Assembly: GCF_000153165.2 (NCBI RefSeq)
Contig: NC_014472.1
Coordinates: forward strand, 369,501 to 433,500
DNA: 64,000 bases
Source: Maribacter sp. HTCC2170
GTDB lineage: Bacteria; Bacteroidota; Bacteroidia; Flavobacteriales; Flavobacteriaceae
Direction: 5' to 3'
A program made the position numbers and the translations under genes. Below the pieces are notes generated by a model. That model did not search any database, was not told the DNA's origin, and worked only from the letters and a program-made list of their open reading frames with translations. Positions 8,826 through 17,630 of the stretch are shown piece by piece (within the stretch, counting starts at the first letter, position 1; each line of letters opens with the position of its first letter).

Positions 8826-9524
8826 ATGAGCGTACATATTGAAGCCAAAAAAGGAGAAATTGCAGAAACCGTATTAATGCCAGGAGATCCCCTACGTGCC
8901 AAGTGGATTGCAGAAACTTTTTTGAAAGATCCATTTTGTTATAACAAAGTACGTGGAATGTTGGGATACACTGGAACTTATAAAGGCAAAAAAATATCGG
9001 TTCAAGGCAGCGGAATGGGAATCCCATCCGCAATGATCTATTATCATGAATTGATAAATAATTATGGGGTTAAAAACCTAATCCGAGTAGGATCGGCCGG
9101 TTCTTTTCAAAAAAATATTAAAGTACGGGATATAGTTCTCGCCATGGCTGCCTCAACCACTTCAGGAATAAATAACTCACGTTTTATAAATTCTGACTAT
9201 TCCCCAACTGCAAATTTTGATTTATTGTTGAACGCATCCTTATATGCAAAGAAAAATGGAATAAAGATTAAAGCAGGAAATGTTCTTTCTGCGGACGAGT
9301 TTTACGAAGATGACCCTGACGCATACAAACTATGGGCCAAGTATGGTGTTCTTTGTGTTGAAATGGAGGCATCTGGCCTATACACGATTGCCGCTAAATT
9401 CAACGTAAGGGCCTTGGCCATACTCACAATTTCTGATTCATTGGTCACCGGGGAAAAAACGTCATCAAAAGAAAGGGAGACCTCGTTTAATGAAATGGTC
9501 GAGATTGCTTTGAACATTACCTAA
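8826..9524 (+). CDS. deoD: Purine-nucleoside phosphorylase, DeoD type
   Basis: DeoD (232 aa) phosphorolyses purine (deoxy)nucleosides to base and (deoxy)ribose-1-phosphate. Diagnostic pieces of the hexameric bacterial type are the start [23 protein letters not shown] (described in part), the VGSAGS phosphate loop region, VEMEASGLY for ribose binding and ILTISDSL with the catalytic Asp. It sits 11 bp after deoC. A phosphopentomutase (deoB), needed to join the two steps, is not in this window. Confidence 0.95.
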   Translation: MSVHIEAKKGEIAETVLMPGDPLRAKWIAETFLKDPFCYNKVRGMLGYTGTYKGKKISVQGSGMGIPSAMIYYHELINNYGVKNLIRVGSAGSFQKNIKVRDIVLAMAASTTSGINNSRFINSDYSPTANFDLLLNASLYAKKNGIKIKAGNVLSADEFYEDDPDAYKLWAKYGVLCVEMEASGLYTIAAKFNVRALAILTISDSLVTGEKTSSKERETSFNEMVEIALNIT

Positions 9525-9571
9525 TTCAAATACTCAATATTCTATATACACTTACCTTTCAACGACATACA

Positions 9572-9614
9572 TGACCTAGGTCATTTCTTATTAAAGTTAT
9601 TGTCGCCAACTTTA
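9572..9614 (+). promoter_or_regulatory. FNR-like dyad upstream of the DUF2267 gene
   Basis: TGACCTAGGTCA at 9572-9583 is a perfect 12-bp palindrome (14 bp with flanking A/T). At the standard 33-bp distance lies CAACTTTA (9607-9614), which fits the -7 box only at four of six fixed positions, so this is the weakest core promoter of the set although the dyad itself is excellent. Confidence 0.5.
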
Positions 9615-9637
9615 AGTTCAACTTAAAAGAGGATATT

Positions 9638-10090
9638 ATGGCACTTAATTTTAATCAATACGCAACGGAAGGAAATACATTTATAAAAAATTATACCAAG
9701 GAAATGAATCTTGGTGAAGACAAAGACAAAGCGGGTAGAATTCTATCAGCCATTCTTCATGCACTTCGCGATATTATACCTACAGAAGAATCATTACAGC
9801 TTATCGCTCAATTCCCAATGTTCTTAAAGGCCGTCTACGTAAATGGCTGGACCATAAAAAGAGATAGGCCAAGAATAAAACAAATGGCAGAGTTCATTGA
9901 TTTGGTAAGAAAACATGACGGACCATCTGCAATAAACGACTTTGAATATAGCGATGATGTTGCGGAGCAGTACATAGACACAACCTTTATTCTATTAAGA
10001 AAATATATTTCCTTGGGAGAACTGGAAGATATTAGAGATGGTTTACCCAAAGATTTAAAAAGCATGATTTACTCTAATATCATGTTTTAA
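9638..10090 (+). CDS. DUF2267 domain-containing protein
   Basis: The 150-aa protein matches DUF2267: an all-helical acidic protein with NFNQYATEGNTFIKNY near the start and a central LHALRDIIPTEESLQLIAQFP segment. DUF2267 proteins often neighbour stress genes, but their function is unknown. It is probably cytoplasmic. The ATG at 9638 follows AAAAGAGGATATT, a weak Shine-Dalgarno-like run that is uncommon in this group. The WG gene follows after 32 bp in the same direction, so the two are likely co-transcribed from the palindromic promoter. Confidence 0.88.
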   Translation: MALNFNQYATEGNTFIKNYTKEMNLGEDKDKAGRILSAILHALRDIIPTEESLQLIAQFPMFLKAVYVNGWTIKRDRPRIKQMAEFIDLVRKHDGPSAINDFEYSDDVAEQYIDTTFILLRKYISLGELEDIRDGLPKDLKSMIYSNIMF

Positions 10091-10122
10091 AAAAATGAAT
10101 AACATTATTTAAAAATACAGTC

Positions 10123-10764
10123 ATGAAAAATACCATAACATTTCTATCGCTAATATTAATAATACCTGTATTGGCATTGGCACAAACAGTAAATACCGTT
10201 TTTGATGAAGTCGCTCCTTTTAGTGAAGGCCTCGCCGCAGTTCGTATAGAAAACCAATGGGGTTTTATAAATGAGAATGCGGAATTAGTCCTGGATTTTA
10301 GGGATGATTTAGTATGGAACAAAGATGCTGACACCAGTGTACCTGGGGTTTTAGGCATTCGCTATCCAGAATTTAAGAACGGCAGGTGTATGATACAAAT
10401 TCTAAAGGAGGACAGTATCCCATATTATGGGTTTATAGACCAATCTGGTGAAATTATAATTCAGCCTGAGTATTTGAATATTACCCAATTCGACCACGAA
10501 AATGCCATAGGAATTTATGTGCGGAAAGCCTTTCAAGGAAATAATGAAATCAAATTAAAGGTTATAGACTACATTTTTACTGAAGTTGTAGTGAATATCA
10601 GTGGTGAAATAATTTGGCCAATTGCAGAACGGGAACATATTTTAACTGCCAAAAGACGTTATGAAACGCCCGAGTTAAAGGCTAAATTAATAGCAAAAGA
10701 TCTTCTTGTATACAGAACCAAGGATGATAAGTGGGAGACCAAAAAATTGAATATTAGTCTATAA
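10123..10764 (+). CDS. Exported WG-repeat protein
   Basis: A 213-aa protein with a signal peptide (MKNTITFLSLILIIPVLALAQ, cleavage near residue 21). At least two WG repeats follow: PFSEGLAAVRIENQWGFINE and a degenerate copy near YYGFIDQSGEIIIQPEY. WG repeats form beta structures of unknown ligand. The remainder (about residues 125-213) has no motif I know. It lies between the DUF2267 and SDR genes with short spacing (32 and 10 bp). A periplasmic role is likely; nothing shows the partner. Confidence 0.82.
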   Translation: MKNTITFLSLILIIPVLALAQTVNTVFDEVAPFSEGLAAVRIENQWGFINENAELVLDFRDDLVWNKDADTSVPGVLGIRYPEFKNGRCMIQILKEDSIPYYGFIDQSGEIIIQPEYLNITQFDHENAIGIYVRKAFQGNNEIKLKVIDYIFTEVVVNISGEIIWPIAEREHILTAKRRYETPELKAKLIAKDLLVYRTKDDKWETKKLNISL

Positions 10765-10774
10765 AAAACAGAAT

Positions 10775-11536
10775 ATGAATCGCTTAATAAATAAGGTCGC
10801 AATCATTACAGGAGGTGCAGGTGGAATAGGTTTTAGCACGGCTAAAATTTTCATACAAGAAGGAGCTAAAGTTATGTTGGTAGGCCGCACTGAAAGTACT
10901 CTTAGAAAAGCCACATCCGATTTAAATAGCCCCCATGTTCGTTATTGTACTGCTGATGTATCAAAAACAACGGATACCAAACTATATCTACAAGAAACAT
11001 TGGACCAATTTGGCAAAATTGATATTCTATTTGCTAATGCAGGTATAGAAGGCCCTTTCAGTCCTATTGCGGATTACCCTGAAGAAATGTTCGATTCGGT
11101 AATTGCAATTAATTTAAAAGGGGTATGGTTAGGATGTAAATACGGTATTCCTAGACTGAATGATGGAGGAAGTGTGATAATCACATCTTCAGTTGCAGGT
11201 TTAAAAGGTTTTTCTGGCTTAGGGGCTTATACAACCAGTAAGCATGGTGTAATTGGTATCATGCGAGTTGCCGCCCTGGAATCTGCAGTCAGGAATGTCA
11301 GAGTGAATACGATTCATCCCGGGCCAGTGAATACCCGCATGATGAGGGACATTGAAAAGGACATATCACCCGATAATGCTCAAAAAGCGAAAAAAGGATT
11401 TGAAGCCGGAGTACCTTTTGGGCGTTATGCAGAGGCAGAGGAAATCGCCGATTTGGTGTTGTTCCTGGCCTCGGATGAAAGTAAATATATTACAGGTAGC
11501 ACCTATGTCATCGATGGTGGCATGGTAGCTTCATAA
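10775..11536 (+). CDS. Short-chain dehydrogenase/reductase
   Basis: A classical SDR of 253 aa. The NAD(P)-binding TGGAGGIG lies at residues 13-20, NAG at about 90-92, the catalytic Ser in ITSSVAG, and YxxxK as YTTSK (about 150-154), with the final YVIDGG typical of the FabG-like branch. Substrate unknown; the sequence is compatible with an alcohol or 3-hydroxyacyl type. It begins 10 bp after the WG gene and may be the third gene of that operon. There is no terminator between them. Confidence 0.9.
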   Translation: MNRLINKVAIITGGAGGIGFSTAKIFIQEGAKVMLVGRTESTLRKATSDLNSPHVRYCTADVSKTTDTKLYLQETLDQFGKIDILFANAGIEGPFSPIADYPEEMFDSVIAINLKGVWLGCKYGIPRLNDGGSVIITSSVAGLKGFSGLGAYTTSKHGVIGIMRVAALESAVRNVRVNTIHPGPVNTRMMRDIEKDISPDNAQKAKKGFEAGVPFGRYAEAEEIADLVLFLASDESKYITGSTYVIDGGMVAS

Positions 11537-11645
11537 CCGGACTAATATTACTTACAAGATGATTGGGATTAAGTTGAAATCCAAATCCATTTTTTGATGA
11601 AAGCTTTTTTGTTTAAAGCGCAAGAATTTTAGTAGAACCAATACT

Positions 11646-12413
11646 ATGGCTCAATTAAGAATAATAGAGGTAACACCCAAAAATGTTCAAGAAGAAACTC
11701 TCTTCTGCGTAAAGAATATTAAAAACTCTGGATTCAATTGTAAAAAGAGTTGGTTCGAAAAACAATATAAAAGAGGATTACACCTGAAAATCCTTAAAAA
11801 TGGGGAAGACAAAATGATTGGATTCATCGAATATATCCCCGCAACAAATGCTTGGCGACCTATTGAAGCAGAAAAATTTATGTTTATTCATTGTATTGTA
11901 GTGTATTCAAAAAAAGACAGAAACAAAGGTTATGGGTCACTACTTATTCATGAAGTTGAAAAGGACGCTAAACAAGAAGGGCTGGCTGGTGTATGTGTTA
12001 TGACCAGCAAAGGCACTTGGATTGCCTCTAAAGAAATTTTTGAGAATAGTGGCTATGCACAAATTGACAAAAAAGGAAGGTTCGAGCTGCTTACGAAGCA
12101 ATGGGATCCCAAAGCAAATTCACCCAAGTTTATTGACTGGAACGCACAGCAATCTAAACATCAGGGTTGGAATTTGATTTATGCAAATCAATGCCCCTGG
12201 CATGAAAAATCTGTAGCAGCGCTATTGAATACAGCCATGGACTATGACATAGATTTAAAAGTAACTGAACTTAAAACAGCACGGGAAGCGCAAAATGCGC
12301 CCTCTGGATATGGAGTATTCGGTCTCATTCATGATGGAAAACTACTAGAGGATCACTATCTAAGTGCTACCCGCTTCAGGAATATTTTAAAAAAAGAACT
12401 CAAAATTAAATAG
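11646..12413 (+). CDS. GNAT N-acetyltransferase with YoaP-like C-terminal domain
   Basis: The 255-aa protein has an N-terminal GNAT fold (about residues 1-150), with acetyl-CoA motif A as KDRNKGYGSLLIHEVEKDAK, and a C-terminal YoaP-like domain (about 175-253) starting NLIYANQCPWHEKSVAALL. The CPW segment resembles a thioredoxin-like fold with a single Cys. Substrate unknown. It is separated by 109 bp from the SDR gene and converges with the slipin gene. A near-match dyad at 11560-11571 lacks a correctly spaced -7 box and was not accepted. Confidence 0.85.
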   Translation: MAQLRIIEVTPKNVQEETLFCVKNIKNSGFNCKKSWFEKQYKRGLHLKILKNGEDKMIGFIEYIPATNAWRPIEAEKFMFIHCIVVYSKKDRNKGYGSLLIHEVEKDAKQEGLAGVCVMTSKGTWIASKEIFENSGYAQIDKKGRFELLTKQWDPKANSPKFIDWNAQQSKHQGWNLIYANQCPWHEKSVAALLNTAMDYDIDLKVTELKTAREAQNAPSGYGVFGLIHDGKLLEDHYLSATRFRNILKKELKIK

Positions 12414-12444
12414 CATCAAGCGTTACGAAACTCACATTACAACC

Positions 12445-13188
12445 CTACTCTTCCCCTTTTTTATTTCTTGGCAAAACTTCCTCAGGGAATGGGAATAGAA
12501 TTGTAGAATTCTTTTCTGCGGCTATATTAGATAATGTTTGATATAACCTTAGCTTTATCGCAGATGGAGATTTATCTATTTGAAGGCCGGCCTCCAGCAG
12601 CTTTGCTGCAGCTTGTTCCTCAGCTTCCGCCAGAATTATTCTGGCTCTTCTTGACCTCTCGGCTTCAGCTTGATTGGCCATCATTCTTCTCATGTTTTCA
12701 GGAAGTTGAATATCCTTGATCTTTACATCAATAATCTCAATGCCCCAATGATGGGTTTCAGTCTCCACAATACTTTTGATATTCTTGCCCATTTCTTCCC
12801 GTTTGGATAAAATGGTATCAAGTTCTACTTTACCACAAACATCTCTAAGGGCTGCTTGTGAGAGTTGGGTAATGGCGAAGGAAAACTCTTCTACCTCCAA
12901 AACGGCCTTTTCTGGATCACTTATCTTAAAAAATACAACACCATCAATACTACAAGGCACATTATCTTCGGTCATAACTTCTTGTGAAACCACATTAATG
13001 GTTATAACACGAATATCTACCACCTGGATGGTTTCAACAAAGGGGATAATCCATCGGAAACCTGGTTGTAATGTTTTCACATACTTGCCGAAACGAAATT
13101 TCAAGGCTCTTTTATATTCAAAGACAATTCTAATTCCCGCCGCAATGAATAAAATGAAAATAATGGAGAACAATACTAATGGATTCAT
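12445..13188 (-). CDS. Slipin / stomatin-like SPFH (band 7) protein
   Basis: From the ATG at 13188 the product has 247 aa: an N-terminal membrane hairpin (PLVLFSIIFILFIAAGIRIV), an SPFH domain (about residues 25-185; RFGKYVKTLQPGFRWIIPF, VVDIRVITINV) and a helical tail rich in Glu/Ala (AEAERSRRARIILAEAEEQA). This is slipin-2-like and would scaffold membrane microdomains. A longer frame opens at 13257, but those 23 residues are polar and lack the family pattern, and a small inverted repeat (13215-13241) lies there instead. No NfeD partner gene is adjacent. Confidence 0.92.
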   Translation of the reverse strand: MNPLVLFSIIFILFIAAGIRIVFEYKRALKFRFGKYVKTLQPGFRWIIPFVETIQVVDIRVITINVVSQEVMTEDNVPCSIDGVVFFKISDPEKAVLEVEEFSFAITQLSQAALRDVCGKVELDTILSKREEMGKNIKSIVETETHHWGIEIIDVKIKDIQLPENMRRMMANQAEAERSRRARIILAEAEEQAAAKLLEAGLQIDKSPSAIKLRLYQTLSNIAAEKNSTILFPFPEEVLPRNKKGEE

Positions 13189-13401
13189 AATGTAGAATTT
13201 ATGTGATGTTTTGTACCGTTTTGGACAATCCAACGGTATCAATAATATGCAAATCATAATGAAATTTGGCTAAGAACTGATAAAACCCAACAAAACCAGA
13301 AGTATGCTTTTAACTTATGTTAGCCAATTAACCATTCTTTTAAAGTTACGAAAAAAACACGGTATAAGAGCTATCACAACACCTCTATTTCAAGCCTTTT
13401 C

Positions 13402-14049
13402 CTACTTGTTTGCATGATCCGTTAGCAATTTTTTATAAAAAGCTAAATCCAATGATACAAACCAAATGATACAGCTTATGAAAGTTATTTTCTGGATTAC
13501 TGGAAGGGCATTAAGAAATATTCCTGTTTCATAGATATAGTAGTTGGTCAAAAAAATTAGAAGGCATATACCCCCATAGATAACAAGTTTAAAATACTTC
13601 TCCATATATAATTCCATAAAACATGTAATAAAAGCAATAACCCCAAAAACACCAGCAATCCGGACCGTAACATCGTGAGTTCCCGAGGACAGAAACGCAG
13701 TAACAATCAAGGACACAATTCCTGATAGCCACATAATATTCTGATTAAAATTCTCCCCGCTAAATAGATTAGGTAAGTAATACCATAGTAACGCAAGGCT
13801 AAAGCAAAGTAACGTCAATGAGGCTATAGCATAATAACGGGCAGGATTAAATTCGCCGTTAATAGCATTTTCATCTAATAGGTCACATAAATAATTGTTC
13901 CAAAAACTAAAACCATTTTGATCGGGCATTAACCATGAACCACCCGGATAGTCCAGGGCGGCCAAAATGTAGAGAATGACAAAGAGCAACATACCAATTA
14001 ATGGTAATAACAAAATCTTGGGCTTAGGAGCTTTAGGCGTGATTTTCAT
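13402..14049 (-). CDS. Polytopic membrane protein (DUF998-like)
   Basis: The 215-aa protein has about six hydrophobic spans (near residues 11-32, 68-90, 100-122, 126-144, 152-170 and 180-205) and a Trp/Asn-rich loop (FSFWNNYLCDLLDENAINGE) after the first. The architecture resembles DUF998-type proteins, though I am not certain of the family. It is the last gene of a four-gene operon (flavin-reductase-like, M20, DUF1611-like, this), 26 bp after the P-loop gene. A transport or permease-like role is possible, but the sequence does not show it. Confidence 0.7.
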   Translation of the reverse strand: MKITPKAPKPKILLLPLIGMLLFVILYILAALDYPGGSWLMPDQNGFSFWNNYLCDLLDENAINGEFNPARYYAIASLTLLCFSLALLWYYLPNLFSGENFNQNIMWLSGIVSLIVTAFLSSGTHDVTVRIAGVFGVIAFITCFMELYMEKYFKLVIYGGICLLIFLTNYYIYETGIFLNALPVIQKITFISCIIWFVSLDLAFYKKLLTDHANK

Positions 14050-14075
14050 GAACTCTTTGTTCAGTGTCCAAATTT

Positions 14076-15095
14076 TTATAAACTGAAACCAGTGGTAGCC
14101 GTTATGATTCGTTTCAATTCTTTAGTTGTTGTTGAATCAATTAAATTCAAGCTTTTAACCTTGCAAAGTTGCTCAACCAATCTTTTGCCTCCCAAAGTAT
14201 TACTTGCAACACCGGTTACAATATTTGGGACAATATCAAAAGCTTTCATCAATCCGTAAACAGCATAGGGGTCAGAGGCACTAAGAACTATACATTTAAT
14301 ATGCTCTCGAAGCCTTTCAATGGCTACATCCCCGTTATACGGTTCCAAAGGTGAGGCACCTATTTCAACAATAGCAATATCCGCTTTATGCAGTTCAATT
14401 CTACTCAATAATTGATTTAATTTTTTCTGGAATTTCTCCTGTGGACAAATAGATGAAGGCAATCCTACATCAACAAAATCATAAATAGCGTCAGCACCAA
14501 CATCCTTTATCGCCAGAATGTCCTTGTACCTTCCTGCCCCGCTAAGTTTGGCCCCAACTACCTTATGACCTGCCTGTTTGAATAAATTTGTAACAATTCT
14601 AGCCGAAGTGGTTTTACCTGCTGACATTGACGTGCCAACAAACAGCACCACAGGTGTTTTGTATGGAAGAGTGAGTATTGGCTTAACAAAACTTTCCATG
14701 GTCAGTTTTTTTGCCCCCCTAAAGGCATGTCCTAAATAAATCACTTGCATCATTTGAGGTATAAAAACTGACTTTGATGTCATTTTACCCAATAATCCAG
14801 CTCCTGTCAATACGGTCATTTTAAGGTCATCTTCAACGTTTCTCCAGGTCCCGGTGGCTTCCAAAGTTGCAAAACGGTCACCTAGGGCTCCAACAATAGT
14901 CTCTCCCCCGATTATCCCACGCATTCTTCCATTTGGCAACTCCAACTTCAAAGTTTCACTTCCTGCATTCACTATTTTACATACCACATAATCCCCAGTT
15001 TCCCATTGTTTCTTTGGTAGTTCTTTCAATTGAAATTCTTTTTCTGCCAAATCAGAAATTCGTGTCAAGGATGTAAATATGTATTTATAGTTCAT
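14076..15095 (-). CDS. P-loop protein of the DUF1611 (DgcN-like) type
   Basis: A 339-aa protein in two parts. Residues 1-140 form a beta-rich domain with a conserved-looking GGETIVGALGDRFATLEATG (62-81). Residues 145-339 are a P-loop domain with Walker A GTSMSAGKTT (154-163, K161), a downstream VGAKLSGAGRYKD and VEIGASPLEP. The P-loop part matches DUF1611, the family that contains DgcN, the D-glutamate N-acetyltransferase of marine D-amino acid catabolism. The N-terminal part is not the usual Rossmann-like DUF1611_N. It lies 12 bp after an M20 peptidase gene. Function is inferred by family only. Confidence 0.72.
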   Translation of the reverse strand: MNYKYIFTSLTRISDLAEKEFQLKELPKKQWETGDYVVCKIVNAGSETLKLELPNGRMRGIIGGETIVGALGDRFATLEATGTWRNVEDDLKMTVLTGAGLLGKMTSKSVFIPQMMQVIYLGHAFRGAKKLTMESFVKPILTLPYKTPVVLFVGTSMSAGKTTSARIVTNLFKQAGHKVVGAKLSGAGRYKDILAIKDVGADAIYDFVDVGLPSSICPQEKFQKKLNQLLSRIELHKADIAIVEIGASPLEPYNGDVAIERLREHIKCIVLSASDPYAVYGLMKAFDIVPNIVTGVASNTLGGKRLVEQLCKVKSLNLIDSTTTKELKRIITATTGFSL

Positions 15096-15107
15096 AATTG
15101 AGCTTCT

Positions 15108-16280
15108 TTAATTCTCCAATGAATCTGACAATAGTAATAATGTTAGCAAGGCTGCTCTTTCTGGTAACTGGTCTAAAAATATAAACTCGTGTAGTGCATG
15201 TGCGCCATCTCCCGTTGTGCCTAGACCATCCAGAGTAGCGGTATATGTACTCGTAGTATTACCATCTGAACCTCCACCGGCAGTAGCTTGTTGCAGTTCT
15301 AAACCCAATAATAAGGCTTTGGTTTTAGCGAGTTGCCATAGTTTCTGGTTTCGAGTTGTACGCTCCATAGGCGGTCGGCCAATTCCTCCCTCAATCTTAA
15401 TTACCACATCAGGAATGCTCGGTTCTAACCCATAAATCTGTTTCGTTATTAATTCTCCGTCTTCTTTATTTTGTACTCTAACATCGATCACAGCCTTACT
15501 CTCAGGTGCCACCACATTCGGAGAAATACCTCCTTGAATGGTTCCAACATTTACTGTTATCCCCTTATCAAAATCGTTCATGGCAAACAATTTTTGTACC
15601 TGGTGTGAAAGTTCTACAATTGCATTTATCCCCTTTCCAGGATCTAAACCAGCATGGGCGGCCTTTCCATTAACCGTTATTGTGAATCGTCCTAATCCTT
15701 TACGGGCGGTTTTCAATTTTCCTTCAAGACCTAAAGGAGGTTCCATAACAAATGTACGTTCGGAAATAATTGATAGTCTCTTGATAATATGCCATGATTC
15801 CCTGCTGCCAATTTCCTCATCAGAATTGATTAGGACTACGGGAGTGAGATGGGATTGCAAAGACATCTCATGAATTGCCTTTAGCGAAAATAATATTTGG
15901 GTCAATCCTGCCTTCATGTCATAAACTCCAGGACCGGTCATCTTACCGTTATTTTCTGAAATAGGCATCTTTAGCAATGTATTCTTTGTCCATACAGTAT
16001 CACAATGACCTAATAATAATTGTAAGTTTTTTTTTCTATCCCTATTTTGCGGTCTGGCATATAAAAATCCGCCAGTATTTTTTCCAGGAACAAAAAGCGT
16101 AAAATATCCAAGAGAGTTCAGTTTACTTTCCAAGAATTCTAGTATTGGTTTTTGTGAATTTGGGTCATCAGATGGGGACTCATATTGGACTAATTTTTCA
16201 AGGAAACCGATCATTTTATCTTTATTTGCCTTGAAATATGCTAAAATCTCCGCTGCTATATTTATGGTCATCGCAATCAT
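15108..16280 (-). CDS. M20 family metallopeptidase, glutamate carboxypeptidase-like
   Basis: The 390-aa enzyme shows the M20A metal-binding set: GHCDTVW (first His/Asp), GPGVYDMKAG (bridging Asp), DEEIGS (catalytic Glu and ligand) and a late HALHE. A dimerisation domain sits at about residues 190-305. It resembles carboxypeptidase G2-like exo-enzymes and N-acyl amino acid deacylases; no signal peptide, so cytoplasmic. The ATG at 16280 overlaps the TGA of the preceding gene by ATGA, which supports this start and translational coupling. It is followed after 12 bp by the DUF1611-like gene. Confidence 0.9.
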   Translation of the reverse strand: MIAMTINIAAEILAYFKANKDKMIGFLEKLVQYESPSDDPNSQKPILEFLESKLNSLGYFTLFVPGKNTGGFLYARPQNRDRKKNLQLLLGHCDTVWTKNTLLKMPISENNGKMTGPGVYDMKAGLTQILFSLKAIHEMSLQSHLTPVVLINSDEEIGSRESWHIIKRLSIISERTFVMEPPLGLEGKLKTARKGLGRFTITVNGKAAHAGLDPGKGINAIVELSHQVQKLFAMNDFDKGITVNVGTIQGGISPNVVAPESKAVIDVRVQNKEDGELITKQIYGLEPSIPDVVIKIEGGIGRPPMERTTRNQKLWQLAKTKALLLGLELQQATAGGGSDGNTTSTYTATLDGLGTTGDGAHALHEFIFLDQLPERAALLTLLLLSDSLEN

Positions 16281-16888
16281 CTTTTAAAGTCCTTAGGAAA
16301 TGGAAAACTGTAGGTATCAGAAATTTTTGCAAAACGACCTGAAGCTATATAAGCCAGCAATGGATTTTCATGCAGCTGTTCCTGTTCGTCTTTTTCGAAT
16401 ACCCTAAGATAATTCTTATGCACATGTGCTGCTTTTATCGTGCCAGAAATGATACAATAATCATCAAAACCGTCGATTATTTTGAATAGTTCACATTCAA
16501 AGAACAAATAAGCATCTTTAATCATTGGCACATCCATTGTGGTTGCCTTGACAATTGGCAATACCTCAATAATTGCATGCGATTTAGAAATCTGTTCAGA
16601 ACGGGGGGATGAGGTTAAAGAGGTGGTTACTATCTGATCTGGTCTCGGAAAACTGACCGAAAATTCCTTGTTTGTCTTCACATTTTGATATGTACCATGC
16701 CTAGGTGTACAAACGAAACCAAAATAATTGCCAAACCCTAAAGGTGTGGCCATGTGTTTTGGCGCAAGATCATACCCCTCTTTTTCCTTAGTGCCAATGA
16801 CAACTAAAGGAGCGACAGTAAAAAAGTGTTCCCAGATAGGCAACCTAACATCCAACGAGATTATATTATCTTTTTGAAGAACATCCAT
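16277..16888 (-). CDS. Flavin reductase-like domain protein
   Basis: A 203-aa protein of the flavin reductase-like (DIM6/NTAB) split-barrel fold: PLVVIGTKEKEGYDLAPKH, the FGFVCTPRHGTYQNVKTN flavin-phosphate segment, and F-S-V-S-F-P. Such proteins bind FMN and serve as reductases or monooxygenase partners. It is the first gene of the operon with M20 (4-bp overlap), DUF1611-like and a membrane protein. A hairpin or operator-like dyad (16954-16972) lies upstream. The specific reaction is unknown. Confidence 0.85.
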   Translation of the reverse strand: MDVLQKDNIISLDVRLPIWEHFFTVAPLVVIGTKEKEGYDLAPKHMATPLGFGNYFGFVCTPRHGTYQNVKTNKEFSVSFPRPDQIVTTSLTSSPRSEQISKSHAIIEVLPIVKATTMDVPMIKDAYLFFECELFKIIDGFDDYCIISGTIKAAHVHKNYLRVFEKDEQEQLHENPLLAYIASGRFAKISDTYSFPFPKDFKR

Positions 16889-16953
16889 GATGTATTACAA
16901 TTGTATTCCACTATCAATAAAAATACAATTCAATACAAAAGGAGGTAATGATT

Positions 16954-16972
16954 TTGGTCAGCTGGTGACCAA
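16954..16972. promoter_or_regulatory. Inverted repeat upstream of the flavin reductase-like operon
   Basis: TTGGTCA and TGACCAA form a perfect 7-bp inverted repeat around GCTGG. It lies between the end of the DUF302 gene and the flavin-reductase-like start (16888). No T-run follows on either strand, so an operator is as likely as a terminator. Confidence 0.4.
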
Positions 16973-17014
16973 CGATAATGGAACCAAACAACTAATTATG
17001 ATTAATTGTGTGCC

Positions 17015-17404
17015 CTACAAATTATCAACTGCTTTTTTTAACTTATTTCTAACCTCATTAGCTATTTCACCAAGGTCTTTATTCTTTATACCCATCATAG
17101 ATACAATAGGGTCTACGGCAGCAACTTCAATACTGCCATTTTCAGTTTCGCGGACAATTACATTACAGGGCAACATCGTTCCAATTTTGTTTTCGGCCAG
17201 TAAGGCTTTATGTGCAAAGGGTGGATTACAAGCACCCAGGATTTTATAATTAGGGAAGTTGATATCCAATTTATTTTTCAATGTCGTTTTAATATCTATT
17301 TCGGTGAGTATACCAAAACCCTCTTCCTTTAAGGCTAGCGTTGTTTTGTCAACTACTTCGTCGAAAGACAAATTAGTAAGTGTTTTGTTGAAATAATAAT
17401 CCAT
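17015..17404 (-). CDS. DUF302 domain-containing protein
   Basis: A 129-aa DUF302 protein: YYFNKTL at the start, then the domain core LKEEGFGILTEIDIKTTLKN, YKILGACNPPFAHKALLAE and IGTMLPCNVIVRE, covering nearly the whole chain. DUF302 proteins occur near stress, metal and sulfur genes; two Cys (in GACNPP and LPCNV) are conserved family positions. Cytoplasmic. Upstream lies 600 bp without a gene but with two near-twin hairpins; one sits about 40-68 nt before this start, possibly within the leader RNA. Confidence 0.88.
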   Translation of the reverse strand: MDYYFNKTLTNLSFDEVVDKTTLALKEEGFGILTEIDIKTTLKNKLDINFPNYKILGACNPPFAHKALLAENKIGTMLPCNVIVRETENGSIEVAAVDPIVSMMGIKNKDLGEIANEVRNKLKKAVDNL

Positions 17405-17443
17405 TTTATTTTATTAAGGTAATCTGTGATACGACCCAAAGCA

Positions 17444-17472
17444 GAAACAGGCACGCTACGCGTGCCCGTTTC
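17444..17472 (-). repeat. 29-nt hairpin, copy 1
   Basis: As minus-strand RNA it folds into a 13-bp stem with loop GUA; all 13 pairs form, one being G-U. The arms begin GAAACGGGCACGC and end GCGTGCCTGTTTC. Read on the plus strand the G-U becomes an A-C mismatch. There is no T-run after it, so it does not look like a terminator. Confidence 0.6.
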
Positions 17473-17630
17473 CTATTAGGAAATCATATTCATCAAAACA
17501 ATCAAACAATTCTTTAAATCACGTTATTACTAAAACAACTTAACCAATTGATTTTTTTGCAAATGACTACATTGACTTCCCAACTATGATCTATACGGTC
17601 TTGCGACAATAAAAATCAATGTCATTAATT

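Noticed and set aside
11560-11571. TGATTGGGATTA before the GNAT gene, a one-mismatch FNR-like dyad
   Set aside because: There is no -7 box at the 33-bp distance (TGATGAAA there), so the diagnostic geometry is missing.
16887-17249. 120-codon plus-strand frame opposite DUF302
   Set aside because: It lies antisense to the convincing DUF302 gene, has no family pattern and looks like a shadow.
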